Below are positions 1 to 7,611 of a stretch of DNA of 64,000 bases, piece after piece. The notes beneath the pieces are model-generated. The model was given only the letters and a program-made list of their open reading frames with translations. It did no database searches and had not been told where the DNA came from. The position numbers were made by a program, and so were the translations under genes. Positions within the stretch are counted from its first letter, which is position 1; the number at the start of each line of letters is the position of its first letter. This DNA is from an uncultured Prolixibacteraceae bacterium (GTDB lineage: Bacteria; Bacteroidota; Bacteroidia; Bacteroidales; Prolixibacteraceae): assembly GCA_937915865.1 (NCBI GenBank), contig CALGIG010000076.1:124001-188000 (forward strand). Reading direction: 5' to 3'.

Positions 1-354
1 AAAGTATTTTGCCGTTGGGTTTGCCCGATGGGTTTAATTATGGAAATAATGATGGGCTTTGGTGGTAATGATAATAAGGTCAAACAAATGTATCAATACC
101 ACAAATTGGGCTGTCCCATTGCATGGATTTCAGGATTGTTGAATAGATTCTCAATCTTCAGGATAAAACTGAATGACAACACCTGTAAAAATTGTGGTAT
201 ATGCGATAAAAAATGCTATATCGTCGCCATGGAACCCGAAAAATACAGTTTGTACAAACCAACAAAATTAAAACCCGGAGATAGCTATGCCTGTTCGAAA
301 TGTCTGGAATGCGTAGCAGCTTGTCCAAATGCTAGTTTAAAATATAATGTATAG
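1..354 (+). CDS. 4Fe-4S polyferredoxin-like membrane protein, C-terminal part
   Basis: The reading frame is open from base 1, so the gene starts outside the window and only its last 117 residues are seen. The visible part begins with a CRWVCPMG motif, typical of NapH/CcoG-type membrane polyferredoxins. It continues with two cysteine clusters, CKNCGICDKKC and CSKCLECVAACP, which should bind 4Fe-4S clusters. The role is probably electron transfer between quinone or thiol partners and a redox enzyme at the membrane; the partner is not visible. It ends two bases before the DUF1847 gene, so the two are probably co-transcribed. An ATG at 28 lies inside the conserved motif region and is not the true start. 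Confidence 0.8.
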   Translation, partial: KVFCRWVCPMGLIMEIMMGFGGNDNKVKQMYQYHKLGCPIAWISGLLNRFSIFRIKLNDNTCKNCGICDKKCYIVAMEPEKYSLYKPTKLKPGDSYACSKCLECVAACPNASLKYNV

Positions 355-356
355 AA

Positions 357-812
357 ATGGAAATAAAGAAACTATATAATGAAGAAGATTTAAGGGTTAT
401 GCAACTGGCTAACGACGCCCGTTTGCCAGGGAAAAGCCGTATCGAAGAGATTAAAAACTTTGCTAAAATATCTGGTATCAAACGAATAGGTATTGCCAAT
501 TGTATTGCATTGCAAAGAGAAGCTGATGCTTTGAAAGAATTGTTTTCAGAAGATTTTGAGGTTTATTCTGTTGACTGTAAGTACCAAAAAATATCGAATT
601 CTGAAATTCTTGGAGAGGATGCCAAAGGTATTTCATGTAATCCTTTGGGGCAGGCAGCTTTTCTGGAAGAAAAAGGAACCGAACTTAATATTGTTATGGG
701 ATTGTGTGTTGGGCACGATATGGTTTTTACCGCGAAATCGAAAGTGCCATCAACTACTTTAGTTGTTAAAGACCGCGAATTTAAGCATAACCCGATGGAA
801 GCATTCAAGTAA
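357..812 (+). CDS. DUF1847 family putative metal-binding protein
   Basis: A 151-residue soluble protein matching the DUF1847 pattern. An N-terminal helical part is followed by IGIANCIALQREAD, then EVYSVDCKYQ, SCNPLGQAAFL and ELNIVMGLCVGHDMVF, and it closes with VVKDREFKHNP. The conserved cysteines (in NCIAL, DCKYQ, SCNPLG and LCVGHD) suggest metal or thiol chemistry, but the family has no proven function. It sits 2 bp after the polyferredoxin and 25 bp before the rhodanese, so a redox or sulfur-relay role is likely by context only. Confidence 0.8.
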   Translation: MEIKKLYNEEDLRVMQLANDARLPGKSRIEEIKNFAKISGIKRIGIANCIALQREADALKELFSEDFEVYSVDCKYQKISNSEILGEDAKGISCNPLGQAAFLEEKGTELNIVMGLCVGHDMVFTAKSKVPSTTLVVKDREFKHNPMEAFK

Positions 813-837
813 AACACATAAATAAATACGAATATCT

Positions 838-1158
838 ATGATTGAATTAATTAGGAAAATATTTGGAATAAGAACTGTTGACTTTGCCCAATTGGTAAAA
901 GAAGGTGCCATAATTGTTGATGTACGCACTTCTGGTGAGTATAATTCGGGTCACATCAAAGGCTCGGTGAATATTCCTGTAGATAAAATAGCAAATAATG
1001 CTGCTAAATTGAAGGCTAAAAAGAAACCTATAATTACATGCTGTCAATCGGGATCGAGAAGCGCTATGGCTAAAAGTATTTTGAAAGGAAATGGAATTAC
1101 CGATGTTTATAACGGAGGCCCATGGTCTCGTTTAAGAGCTAAAATAAATAATGGTTAA
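838..1158 (+). CDS. Single-domain rhodanese-like sulfurtransferase
   Basis: A 106-residue rhodanese domain without a signal peptide, so probably cytoplasmic. The substrate-side motif VDVRTSGEYNSGHIKGSVNIP (about residues 27-47) and the active-site loop C69-Q-S-G-S-R74 are intact. Members move sulfane sulfur from persulfides or thiosulfate to thiol acceptors through a cysteine persulfide. The last codons overlap the DUF6132 gene, which suggests coupling. Together with the DUF2892 peptide at 1877 this resembles a split version of YgaP, where rhodanese and DUF2892 are one protein. Confidence 0.92.
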   Translation: MIELIRKIFGIRTVDFAQLVKEGAIIVDVRTSGEYNSGHIKGSVNIPVDKIANNAAKLKAKKKPIITCCQSGSRSAMAKSILKGNGITDVYNGGPWSRLRAKINNG

Positions 1159-1396
1159 CATCATGAAAAATCAGGTTGAAATGAAAACAGGAAAACAATT
1201 TTACAAAACATGGAATTTCTGGAAACAAGTTTTGTCAATAGTTGTTGGTGCAACAGGAGGATACTTGTATTATCGGTATGTAGGTTGTTCTTCGGGGCAA
1301 TGTGCAATCACAAGTAATCCGGTTATGAGCATAGTCTGGGGTGGAATTATGGGCTTATTCCTGGTGAATAGTCCATGCGCAAGAGGTAGATGCTAA
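1151..1396 (+). CDS. DUF6132 family small membrane protein
   Basis: An 81-residue protein with two hydrophobic segments around the motif GCSSGQCAITSNP, the signature of DUF6132. Two cysteines in GCSSGQC and two more at the end (SPCARGRC) could be redox active or bind metal. The ATG at 1151 follows an A-rich stretch and overlaps the rhodanese by 8 bp; an ATG at 1163 is an alternative that avoids the overlap. A thioredoxin follows directly. The same DUF6132-thioredoxin pairing occurs again at 43.1-43.6 kb, so the two proteins probably work together. Function unknown. Confidence 0.75.
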   Translation: MVNIMKNQVEMKTGKQFYKTWNFWKQVLSIVVGATGGYLYYRYVGCSSGQCAITSNPVMSIVWGGIMGLFLVNSPCARGRC

Positions 1397-1422
1397 CTCA
1401 AAAAACAAGTAAATTATACATA

Positions 1423-1866
1423 ATGAAACAATTAACTATAGTAACGATTTTTATTTTGGCCATGGCATTTATGAGTTGTGGCCAGCAAAAAACTGAATCA
1501 ACATCAACCGCAGTTGTTCATTTGACCAACGATCAGTTTAAAAAATTGGTGTTCGACTATGAAAAGAATACCGAATGGAAATATCAGGGTGTAAAGCCTT
1601 GTATAATAGATTTTTATGCCGATTGGTGCGGCCCATGTAGAATGATGTCACCTCGCTTGGAAGAAGTTGCCAAAGAATATTCGGGTAAACTGATTGTTTA
1701 CAAAGTGAATACTGATAAGGAACGGGAGCTGGCTTCAGCTATGGGAATACAAAGTCTTCCCACTCTTTTGTTTATTCCTCAAAATGGGAAACCGCAAGGG
1801 TCGTTGGGAGCAATTCCGAAAGAAATGTTAGTGAAAGCAATAAATGAGGTATTATTAATAAAATAA
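1423..1866 (+). CDS. Thioredoxin-fold lipoprotein
   Basis: I place the start at 1423 because the peptide then begins with a lipoprotein signal (MKQLTIVTIFILAMAFMSC, lipidated C19). The in-frame ATG at 1390 would bury the signal behind a polar extension. A thioredoxin domain follows, with W68-C-G-P-C72 inside FYADWCGPCRMMSP and the cis-proline loop SLPTLLF. It should act as a thiol-disulfide oxidoreductase outside the inner membrane, attached by its lipid. It lies between two small membrane proteins in the same operon and probably reduces or recycles disulfides or persulfides there. The partner is inferred. Confidence 0.88.
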   Translation: MKQLTIVTIFILAMAFMSCGQQKTESTSTAVVHLTNDQFKKLVFDYEKNTEWKYQGVKPCIIDFYADWCGPCRMMSPRLEEVAKEYSGKLIVYKVNTDKERELASAMGIQSLPTLLFIPQNGKPQGSLGAIPKEMLVKAINEVLLIK

Positions 1867-1876
1867 CTGAAAAAAC

Positions 1877-2080
1877 ATGAAGAAGAATGTTGGAACAATT
1901 GACAAGGCGATCAGGATACTGGTTGCATTGGTGTTGGCCGGATTATACCTGACAAATGTTGTAACCGGAACATTGGGGATAATTCTGTTGGTAGTCGCTG
2001 TTGTTTTTGTACTTACAAGTTTCATTGGTTTTTGCCCGCTGTATTTGCCTTTTGGAATTAACACAGGTGCAAAAAAATGA
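1877..2080 (+). CDS. DUF2892 (YgaP-type transmembrane) protein
   Basis: A 67-residue protein beginning KKNVGTIDKAIRI, the hallmark start of DUF2892, followed by two membrane helices and the closing motif SFIGFCPLYLPFGINT. In E. coli YgaP this module is fused to a rhodanese domain; here the rhodanese is a separate gene about 1 kb upstream in the same operon. It starts 10 bp after the thioredoxin stop and is the last gene of the rightward set, ahead of a hairpin terminator. Confidence 0.88.
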   Translation: MKKNVGTIDKAIRILVALVLAGLYLTNVVTGTLGIILLVVAVVFVLTSFIGFCPLYLPFGINTGAKK

Positions 2081-2093
2081 TTAAATTAATGAA

Positions 2094-2132
2094 AGCCAGG
2101 CTGATTTGAGATTAAATATTCTCAGCCTGGCT
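2094..2132. terminator. Bidirectional hairpin between convergent genes
   Basis: Perfect 11-bp arms AGCCAGGCTGA (2094-2104) and TCAGCCTGGCT (2122-2132) with a 17-nt loop, located between the DUF2892 stop and the convergent Rrf2 gene. The right arm lies inside the last codons of the Rrf2 gene. It is followed by AATATTTTCAT on the + strand and CTTTCATTAATTT on the - strand, so it can serve both transcripts. Confidence 0.65.
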
Positions 2133-2549
2133 AATATTTTCATCAGCAAGCATTTCCAGCGATGTTGAAGCCAGCTTGTTAAATGTATATTCCCTAATGT
2201 CTTTAAATGTTCCGCGAATTGAACAATTGATCTCGTCTTTACAGTGTTCGCATGGTTCGTAGTATTTCTCCGATGTACATTTTAGCATTGCTATACTCCC
2301 TTCAAATAAGCGAACAATTTCAAGTAAGGTAACATCTTTAGGGTGTTTCATCAGGTAATAACCACCTTTTTTTCCAAGACGGCTTCCTAAATAGCCATTG
2401 TTTTTAAGTTCCAGTAAAATTGATTCCAAAAACCGCTTCGGAATTCGTTCACTTTCAGCTATATCATTAATCATTAATGTTCCCTTACCAAACTCTTTGG
2501 CCAGTCTTACCATAGCCAGCATAGAATATCGGGTTTTTTGTGTTAACAT
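2112..2549 (-). CDS. Rrf2 family transcriptional regulator
   Basis: A 145-residue winged-helix protein of the Rrf2 family. The N-terminal pattern MLTQKTRYSMLAMVRLA, the recognition region SERIPKRFLESILLELKNNGYL and the wing RLGKKGGYYL are all typical. The C-terminal half carries several cysteines (KCTSEKYYEPCEHCKDEINCS), like IscR, NsrR or CymR-type sensors. It could therefore bind an Fe-S cluster or sense sulfide or nitrosative stress; the ligand is inferred. It lies 2 bp after the Crp/Fnr gene, so the two form one operon opposed to the redox gene set. Confidence 0.92.
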   Translation of the reverse strand: MLTQKTRYSMLAMVRLAKEFGKGTLMINDIAESERIPKRFLESILLELKNNGYLGSRLGKKGGYYLMKHPKDVTLLEIVRLFEGSIAMLKCTSEKYYEPCEHCKDEINCSIRGTFKDIREYTFNKLASTSLEMLADENISQAENI

Positions 2550-2551
2550 AC

Positions 2552-3241
2552 CTATCCTATTTTGCTGATGTACCTTAGTTTATTGATGTCTTTAATCTCA
2601 ATTGTTTTGCCATCCAAAGATACAATTTGTTCGGTTTGCCATTTTGATAAAGTCATGATAACATTTTCGGTTGAGCAACCAGCAAATTCTGCAATTTCTT
2701 TACGGGTTAATGATAAATTAAAATGTGACTTCTTATAAACTTCCTCTGACAGGTAAATTATAATATCAGCAATTCGTCCCTCTTTTTGCTTATGAGCCAA
2801 GCTAATAAAGTTAAGAACCGACTTTTTGAACATCTCAGAAGCAACCTGGAACATCATCATGGCAAACCTGGAATTATCCCTCAGAATATTTTGAATAACA
2901 GTAGAATCTATCATAACAACATCGCAATCCTCAACGGCAACAAGCGAAAACAGATTGTTATCTTTGTAAAACAAGTTGGCTCCACCTAAAATTTTTGGTG
3001 CCGATACTATGGTAAGAATAAGGTTTTTGCCATTGTCGCTTTCATAGTTAAATTTTACTATTCCACGTTCCAGATAGGCTATATGGTTTGGAATTCCACC
3101 CTGTTTCAGTATGGTCTCTCCTTTTTTAAAGTTGAGCCTTACAGAAGATTTTTCCAGACGGTCAAAATCTTTTTCCTGAATAAATTGGGAGGAAAGTCGG
3201 CGAAACCACGAAAATTCCAGTTTGTGTTCATTTACCAGCAT
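2552..3241 (-). CDS. Crp/Fnr family transcriptional regulator
   Basis: A 229-residue regulator. The cyclic-nucleotide-binding-like beta-roll spans about residues 20-140 (KKGETILKQGGIPNHIAYLERGIVKF). A dimer helix follows, and the C-terminal helix-turn-helix is LTRKEIAEFAGCSTENVIMTLSKW. There is no N-terminal cysteine cluster of the FNR type, so it probably does not sense oxygen through Fe-S; haem or redox sensing is possible. A perfect inverted repeat 25 bp upstream of the start may be its own operator. Confidence 0.92.
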   Translation of the reverse strand: MLVNEHKLEFSWFRRLSSQFIQEKDFDRLEKSSVRLNFKKGETILKQGGIPNHIAYLERGIVKFNYESDNGKNLILTIVSAPKILGGANLFYKDNNLFSLVAVEDCDVVMIDSTVIQNILRDNSRFAMMMFQVASEMFKKSVLNFISLAHKQKEGRIADIIIYLSEEVYKKSHFNLSLTRKEIAEFAGCSTENVIMTLSKWQTEQIVSLDGKTIEIKDINKLRYISKIG

Positions 3242-3618
3242 GTTTCAAAATATTAATTGACTGAATGATGTAAAACTACATCAAGTCGATAGACAAATAA
3301 GTGGTATTAAAACTTATTTTGAAAAACGGCGTGGTATTTATGCGTAATTCATTGGTTTAATGACATTAAATTTTTAATAATCAGTGCTATTTTATTACAG
3401 CAACGATTCAGGCAAAGCAACTTTCGAACTTTTTAATTTTGAATTGATAAAGCAGGTAAATCTTAATAAACCCAGAAGTGAATTAAATATACCGCATTTA
3501 TGGTATACAAAATGACTATTTCGTGGGATTATAAAAATATAGTGGAGAAATAATCTTTGCAAACGAGATTTCCTGAAGCTTTATGCAATTTGAATATCCA
3601 TTAAATCAATAGACAATA
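3242..3618. promoter_or_regulatory. Divergent intergenic region, Crp/Fnr gene to phosphate porin
   Basis: A 377-bp gene-free stretch between the leftward Crp/Fnr gene and the rightward porin. It contains one clear inverted repeat near the Crp/Fnr start (listed separately). AATCTTTGC near 3553-3561 resembles the Bacteroidetes -7 element with one mismatch. I see no Pho-box-like direct repeat that I would defend and no small gene. It must hold the promoter for the porin-pst transcript. Confidence 0.4.
3266..3283. promoter_or_regulatory. Crp/Fnr-type inverted repeat upstream of the Crp/Fnr gene
   Basis: TGATGTA-AAAC-TACATCA is a perfect 7-bp inverted repeat with a 4-nt spacer. It has the layout of FNR/CRP operators (TTGAT-N4-ATCAA) and lies 25 bp before the start codon of the leftward Crp/Fnr gene. 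Autoregulation is the likely use; this is an inference from position and symmetry. Confidence 0.5.
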
Positions 3619-4758
3619 ATGAGAAATATTTTTTTACTTGTTCTAATTTGGGCTGGTTCGTTTTTGGAGTCAGAAGCACAATCAACCGACGATGTTTTGA
3701 ATTTATTAATTCAACGGAATGTTGTTTCGCAGCGAGACGCAGATTCACTGCGGGCAGAGGCAGCTATTGCAGCACAAACTAATCTGTCAAAAGTTAAATC
3801 GTTTCCAGTTAATGCCGGAAGAAAAATTTTTTTGGCTGGATACACTCAGGTTCGGTATCAAGCGATGGAGGAGGCTGGAAAAGTTGATGGTTTCGATATT
3901 CGACGGGCTCGTTTGGACGTAAAAGGCACAATTTCTCCGTATTGGTCATACCGGGTGCAATTTGATCTTGCCGGAACGCCAAAATTAATCGATGCTTATA
4001 CTGAATTGAAAATCAATGACTATTTTAATTTCACAGTTGGTCAGGCTAAAATTCCGTTTTCACTGGAAAACCTGACAAGCTCAAACAAATTAGAAATGAT
4101 CGATCGTTCGCAAGCTGTCGAAGCCTTGACCGCTCGCGGAAAAGACGTGATTGGAAACCACAACGGACGCGACATTGGCGTTCAGATGGGCGGTATAATC
4201 CTGAAATTGAAAGACAAGTCTTTGATCGACTATCGTCTTGGAATTAACAACGGCACCGGTATTAACACAACCGACACGAACGAGAAAAAAGACTTTGCAG
4301 CCCGGTTGATCACTCACCCAATCACTGGATTAGACATTAGCGCTGGCTTGTACAACGGAAGCCGTTACATCGCCGAAGTGAAAACCGGAACCGTAGTGAC
4401 TACGCCCGCCCGCAACGCCGATCGCGACCGTCTGGGGCTTGATTTAAACTACGATTGGAACAATCTGGCAATCAGGGCCGAGTACATTCACGGGAAAGAC
4501 GATGCCATAAAACGCGAAGGTTATTATGTGCAGGGAGGCTATTATTTCTTTCAGAAGAAATTAGAGCTTCTGGCCAAATACGATTTTTATGATGGTGATA
4601 AATCAAAAGTTGATGACGCATCGACATGGATTGTTCTTGGTGCCAACTTAAATTTTAATGTCAACACTCGCTTGCAAATCAATTACACTTTTAAACAGGA
4701 AGAAGGAACAAGCATCAACAACAATTATGCTTCGCTTCAGTTTCAGATAAGTTTTTAA
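3619..4758 (+). CDS. OprO/OprP-type phosphate-selective porin
   Basis: A 379-residue outer-membrane protein. It has a signal peptide ending near ESEAQS, a short helical segment (DVLNLLIQRNVVSQRDADSLRAE) and then a beta-barrel of the porin O/P family. Family hallmarks are FLAGYTQVRYQ, DGFDIRRARLDVKGTISPYWSYRVQFDLAG, TVGQAKIPFSLENLTSS and a C-terminal strand ending in phenylalanine (LQFQISF). It should let phosphate into the periplasm. It is 19 bp upstream of pstS, which supports phosphate as the substrate. Confidence 0.9.
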   Translation: MRNIFLLVLIWAGSFLESEAQSTDDVLNLLIQRNVVSQRDADSLRAEAAIAAQTNLSKVKSFPVNAGRKIFLAGYTQVRYQAMEEAGKVDGFDIRRARLDVKGTISPYWSYRVQFDLAGTPKLIDAYTELKINDYFNFTVGQAKIPFSLENLTSSNKLEMIDRSQAVEALTARGKDVIGNHNGRDIGVQMGGIILKLKDKSLIDYRLGINNGTGINTTDTNEKKDFAARLITHPITGLDISAGLYNGSRYIAEVKTGTVVTTPARNADRDRLGLDLNYDWNNLAIRAEYIHGKDDAIKREGYYVQGGYYFFQKKLELLAKYDFYDGDKSKVDDASTWIVLGANLNFNVNTRLQINYTFKQEEGTSINNNYASLQFQISF

Positions 4759-4777
4759 ACATTGAAAAACAGATACT

Positions 4778-5725
4778 ATGAGAAAAGTTACATCTTATTT
4801 TATAACTGCCTTGATTCTTGCTTCGGCAATAACAGTAAAAGTTCAGGCTCAAGACGATTTGAAAGGAAACATCAGCATTTCAGGTGCGTTTGCCCTTTAT
4901 CCGCTTACGGTGAAATGGGCAGAGGAATTCAAAAAACTGCATCCCGGTATAAAATTCGATATTTCGGCTGGTGGCGCTGGTAAAGGTATGACCGACGCAC
5001 TTGCAAAAATGGTTGATATTGGATTGGTTTCGCGTGAAGTTAGTCCTGAAGAAACTAAAAAAGGAGCTTTTGCCATTGCAGTTACCAAAGATGCAGTCGT
5101 TCCCACAGCCAGCGCAGCAAATCCCAACCTGAAAGACATTCTGACCAACGGATTAGACCATGATGCCGCTGTAAATGTGTTTATTACTGGAAAAGTAAAA
5201 ACATGGGGACAACTGTTGGGAACCAAAAGTGCATTACCAATTCGTATATACACTCGCTCTGATGCTTGTGGCGCCGGTGAAACTTGGGCTAAATATCTGG
5301 GAAAAAAACAAGAAGATTTGCTAGGCGTTGGTGTATTTGGCGATCCAGGCCTGGCTCAGGCTGTAACCAAAGATCCGCAGGGAATTGCCTATAACAATAT
5401 TGGTTATGCGTACGATGCAAAAACAAAAAAACCTAATCCTAGTGTGGTGGTTGTTCCGCTTGATGTAAATAACAATGGAAAAATAGACCCTGACGAAAAC
5501 TTTTACGAAACCCAGGATAAGCTGGTGAAGGCAATTGCCGAAGGGAAATACCCTTCTCCACCTGCCCGCGATTTATACTTTGTCACCTTTGGCAAACCGT
5601 TAAAAAAAGAATTGGTCGAGTTTATTAGGTGGTCGCTTACCGAAGGACAGAAATATGTTTTCGAAAGTGGATACATTAATCTTCCGAAGGAAAAACTTGA
5701 CGCTGGATTACAAAAAATTAAATAG
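4778..5725 (+). CDS. pstS: Phosphate ABC transporter, substrate-binding protein
   Basis: A 315-residue periplasmic binding protein with a cleaved signal (about residues 1-24, ending VKVQAQ). The PstS fold is shown by ISISGAFALYPLTVKWAEEF, the glycine-rich phosphate loop SAGGAGKGMTDALA, and later YTRSDACGAGETWAKYL. It captures phosphate in the periplasm and passes it to PstC/PstA. The gene follows the porin and precedes pstC by 123 bp. That gap holds a hairpin, so pstS may be made in larger amounts than the membrane genes. Confidence 0.93.
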   Translation: MRKVTSYFITALILASAITVKVQAQDDLKGNISISGAFALYPLTVKWAEEFKKLHPGIKFDISAGGAGKGMTDALAKMVDIGLVSREVSPEETKKGAFAIAVTKDAVVPTASAANPNLKDILTNGLDHDAAVNVFITGKVKTWGQLLGTKSALPIRIYTRSDACGAGETWAKYLGKKQEDLLGVGVFGDPGLAQAVTKDPQGIAYNNIGYAYDAKTKKPNPSVVVVPLDVNNNGKIDPDENFYETQDKLVKAIAEGKYPSPPARDLYFVTFGKPLKKELVEFIRWSLTEGQKYVFESGYINLPKEKLDAGLQKIK

Positions 5726-5777
5726 TTAGGAGAGAAATTGAGTTGTTTAAGTATTGGAAGAATTGTCTGATACAAGT

Positions 5778-5808
5778 AACCTGGCAGGCTTAAAACGCTT
5801 GTCAGGTT
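5778..5808 (+). terminator. Intercistronic hairpin between pstS and pstC
   Basis: AACCTGGCAGGC (5778-5789) pairs with GCTTGTCAGGTT (5797-5808) over 12 bp with two G-U pairs, followed by TAGGTATTTTTA. It can act as a partial terminator or 3' stabiliser after pstS, the usual way to give more binding protein than permease. Confidence 0.55.
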
Positions 5809-5848
5809 TAGGTATTTTTAAGAAGTAAAGCAAATTTTAGAAGTTGTT

Positions 5849-6760
5849 ATGAATAAAACCAGGTATAATAAATTCCGACAAATACGTGAAATTCTGGTGA
5901 AAAACAGCATGTTTATTTTAACTGTAATTTCGCTGGTGTTTGCATTGGTGATTGGCACCAGTTTATATTTCAAATCGGAACCAATTCTTGAAAAACAGTC
6001 GATTGGTACACTTTTAGGTGGCGAAAGCTGGAAACCTTTGAAAGGTGAATTTGGCTTTTATCCGTTTATAATGGGAACTATATGGGTTACTGCAATTTCA
6101 GTTCTTCTCTCACTCCCATTGTGTTTACTGGCAGCCATTTATCTTTCTGAGTATGCTCATCCCTATGTCAAAAAAGTAGTTTACCCGATGATTGACGTTT
6201 TGGCGGGGATACCACCTGTAATTTATGGTGTTTGGGGTATCTTGGTTATCGTACCTTTTATTTCAGAGAAACTGGCACCTCATTTTGTCGAATTCTCAAC
6301 AGGTTATAGCATTTTGGCAGGCGGGATAGTTCTGGCTATCATGATTATTCCATTGATGATTTCTGTTTTTATTGAAATATTCGACTCGTTGCCTGGTGGA
6401 TTGCGTGAAGCTTCGCTTTCATTAGGTGCTACCAATTGGCAAACTATAAAAAAAGTGGTACTGCGTAAATCATTTCCAGGACTGGCTGCAGCTGTTGTTT
6501 TAGCTATTTCCAGAGCTTTTGGCGAAACTATTGCTGTTCTGATGGTTTGCGGAAACGTATCGGAAGTACCAAAATCAGTTTTCGATCCTGCATATCCCCT
6601 GCCGGCCTTAATTGCAAATAACTACGGCGAAATGATGTCGATTCCATTGTACGATTCAGCATTAATGCTTTCGGCTTTGTTGTTGTTTGTGATTATTCTG
6701 GCATTCAACGCCATTTCGAGGCTAGTTTTAAATCGTATTGAAAAGAATTTTGCATTATGA
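5849..6760 (+). CDS. pstC: Phosphate ABC transporter, permease PstC
   Basis: A 303-residue inner-membrane permease with about six helices. The first 30 residues are cytoplasmic, then the first helix MFILTVISLVFALVIGTSLYF. The binding-protein-dependent transport loop (EAA motif) is GLREASLSLGATNWQTIKKVVLRKSFPG, the contact site for PstB. SRAFGETIAVLMVCGN is also typical of PstC. The stop overlaps the pstA start by 4 bp (ATGA), so translation is coupled. Confidence 0.93.
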   Translation: MNKTRYNKFRQIREILVKNSMFILTVISLVFALVIGTSLYFKSEPILEKQSIGTLLGGESWKPLKGEFGFYPFIMGTIWVTAISVLLSLPLCLLAAIYLSEYAHPYVKKVVYPMIDVLAGIPPVIYGVWGILVIVPFISEKLAPHFVEFSTGYSILAGGIVLAIMIIPLMISVFIEIFDSLPGGLREASLSLGATNWQTIKKVVLRKSFPGLAAAVVLAISRAFGETIAVLMVCGNVSEVPKSVFDPAYPLPALIANNYGEMMSIPLYDSALMLSALLLFVIILAFNAISRLVLNRIEKNFAL

Positions 6761-7611
6761 AGCACAGAAGTATCAAAAAAGTTGAAGAGGGTATTTTCAA
6801 AGGGTTGATGATAATTGCAACATTAACGATAGTGATTTCTCTTTTCATGATTGTTGTTGCTATTGTTAAACGTGGATTACCCGCTATGAGCTGGGATATG
6901 GTTTCAAAAATTCCGAGCGGTGGGTTTTACCTTGGTAAGGAAGGTGGTTTACTCAATGCAATCATTGGTTCGGTTTACATTGTTATTGGTTCGGTTACAT
7001 TAGGGCTCTGTTCCAGCCTGCCAATTGTTCTTTACCTAAACCTTTACTTATCCGAAAAATCACGTCTGGCGCAGGTTACACGTTTATCGTTCGATGTATT
7101 GTTCGGAATTCCATCTATTGTTTATGGCGCTTTTGGCTTTACATTAATGGTTTATCTTGGTTTGCGTTCGTCGTTGCTTGCTGGTATTTTAACTGTTACC
7201 ATACTTATCATTCCCATTTTGATCCGCTCTATCGACGAAGTTATGCGTCGTGTTCCGAAGGAAATGAAAGATGCTGCTTTGTCGCTTGGTGCAACAAAAT
7301 CCGAAATTATTAAACCTATGCTGAAGCAAGTTGTTCCCGGCATCATTACAGCAGTTTTACTTGCAGTTGGTCGTGGAATTGGAGATGCTGCTTCAGTACT
7401 TTTTACGGCAGGATATACCGACAGTATACCTACCTCGTTTTCGCAACCGGTAGCTACTTTACCCCTTGCTATTTTTTTCCAGCTTAGCAGTCCTATTTCT
7501 GAAGTTCAGGATAGAGCTTATGCTGCAGCATTAATACTTACATTCATCGTATTGCTGCTTAGTATTTTTGCCCGTATTTTCAGTCGTAAATTTTCAAAAA
7601 ATAAGATATGA
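6757..7611 (+). CDS. pstA: Phosphate ABC transporter, permease PstA
   Basis: A 284-residue inner-membrane permease paired with PstC. The PstA pattern is clear: GGLLNAIIGSVYIVIGS, then VLFGIPSIVYGAFGF, and the EAA loop EMKDAALSLGATKSEIIKPMLKQVVPGI followed by RGIGDAASVLFTAGY. It forms the second half of the phosphate channel. It overlaps pstC at its start and pstB at its end by 4 bp each. Confidence 0.93.
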   Translation: MKHRSIKKVEEGIFKGLMIIATLTIVISLFMIVVAIVKRGLPAMSWDMVSKIPSGGFYLGKEGGLLNAIIGSVYIVIGSVTLGLCSSLPIVLYLNLYLSEKSRLAQVTRLSFDVLFGIPSIVYGAFGFTLMVYLGLRSSLLAGILTVTILIIPILIRSIDEVMRRVPKEMKDAALSLGATKSEIIKPMLKQVVPGIITAVLLAVGRGIGDAASVLFTAGYTDSIPTSFSQPVATLPLAIFFQLSSPISEVQDRAYAAALILTFIVLLLSIFARIFSRKFSKNKI

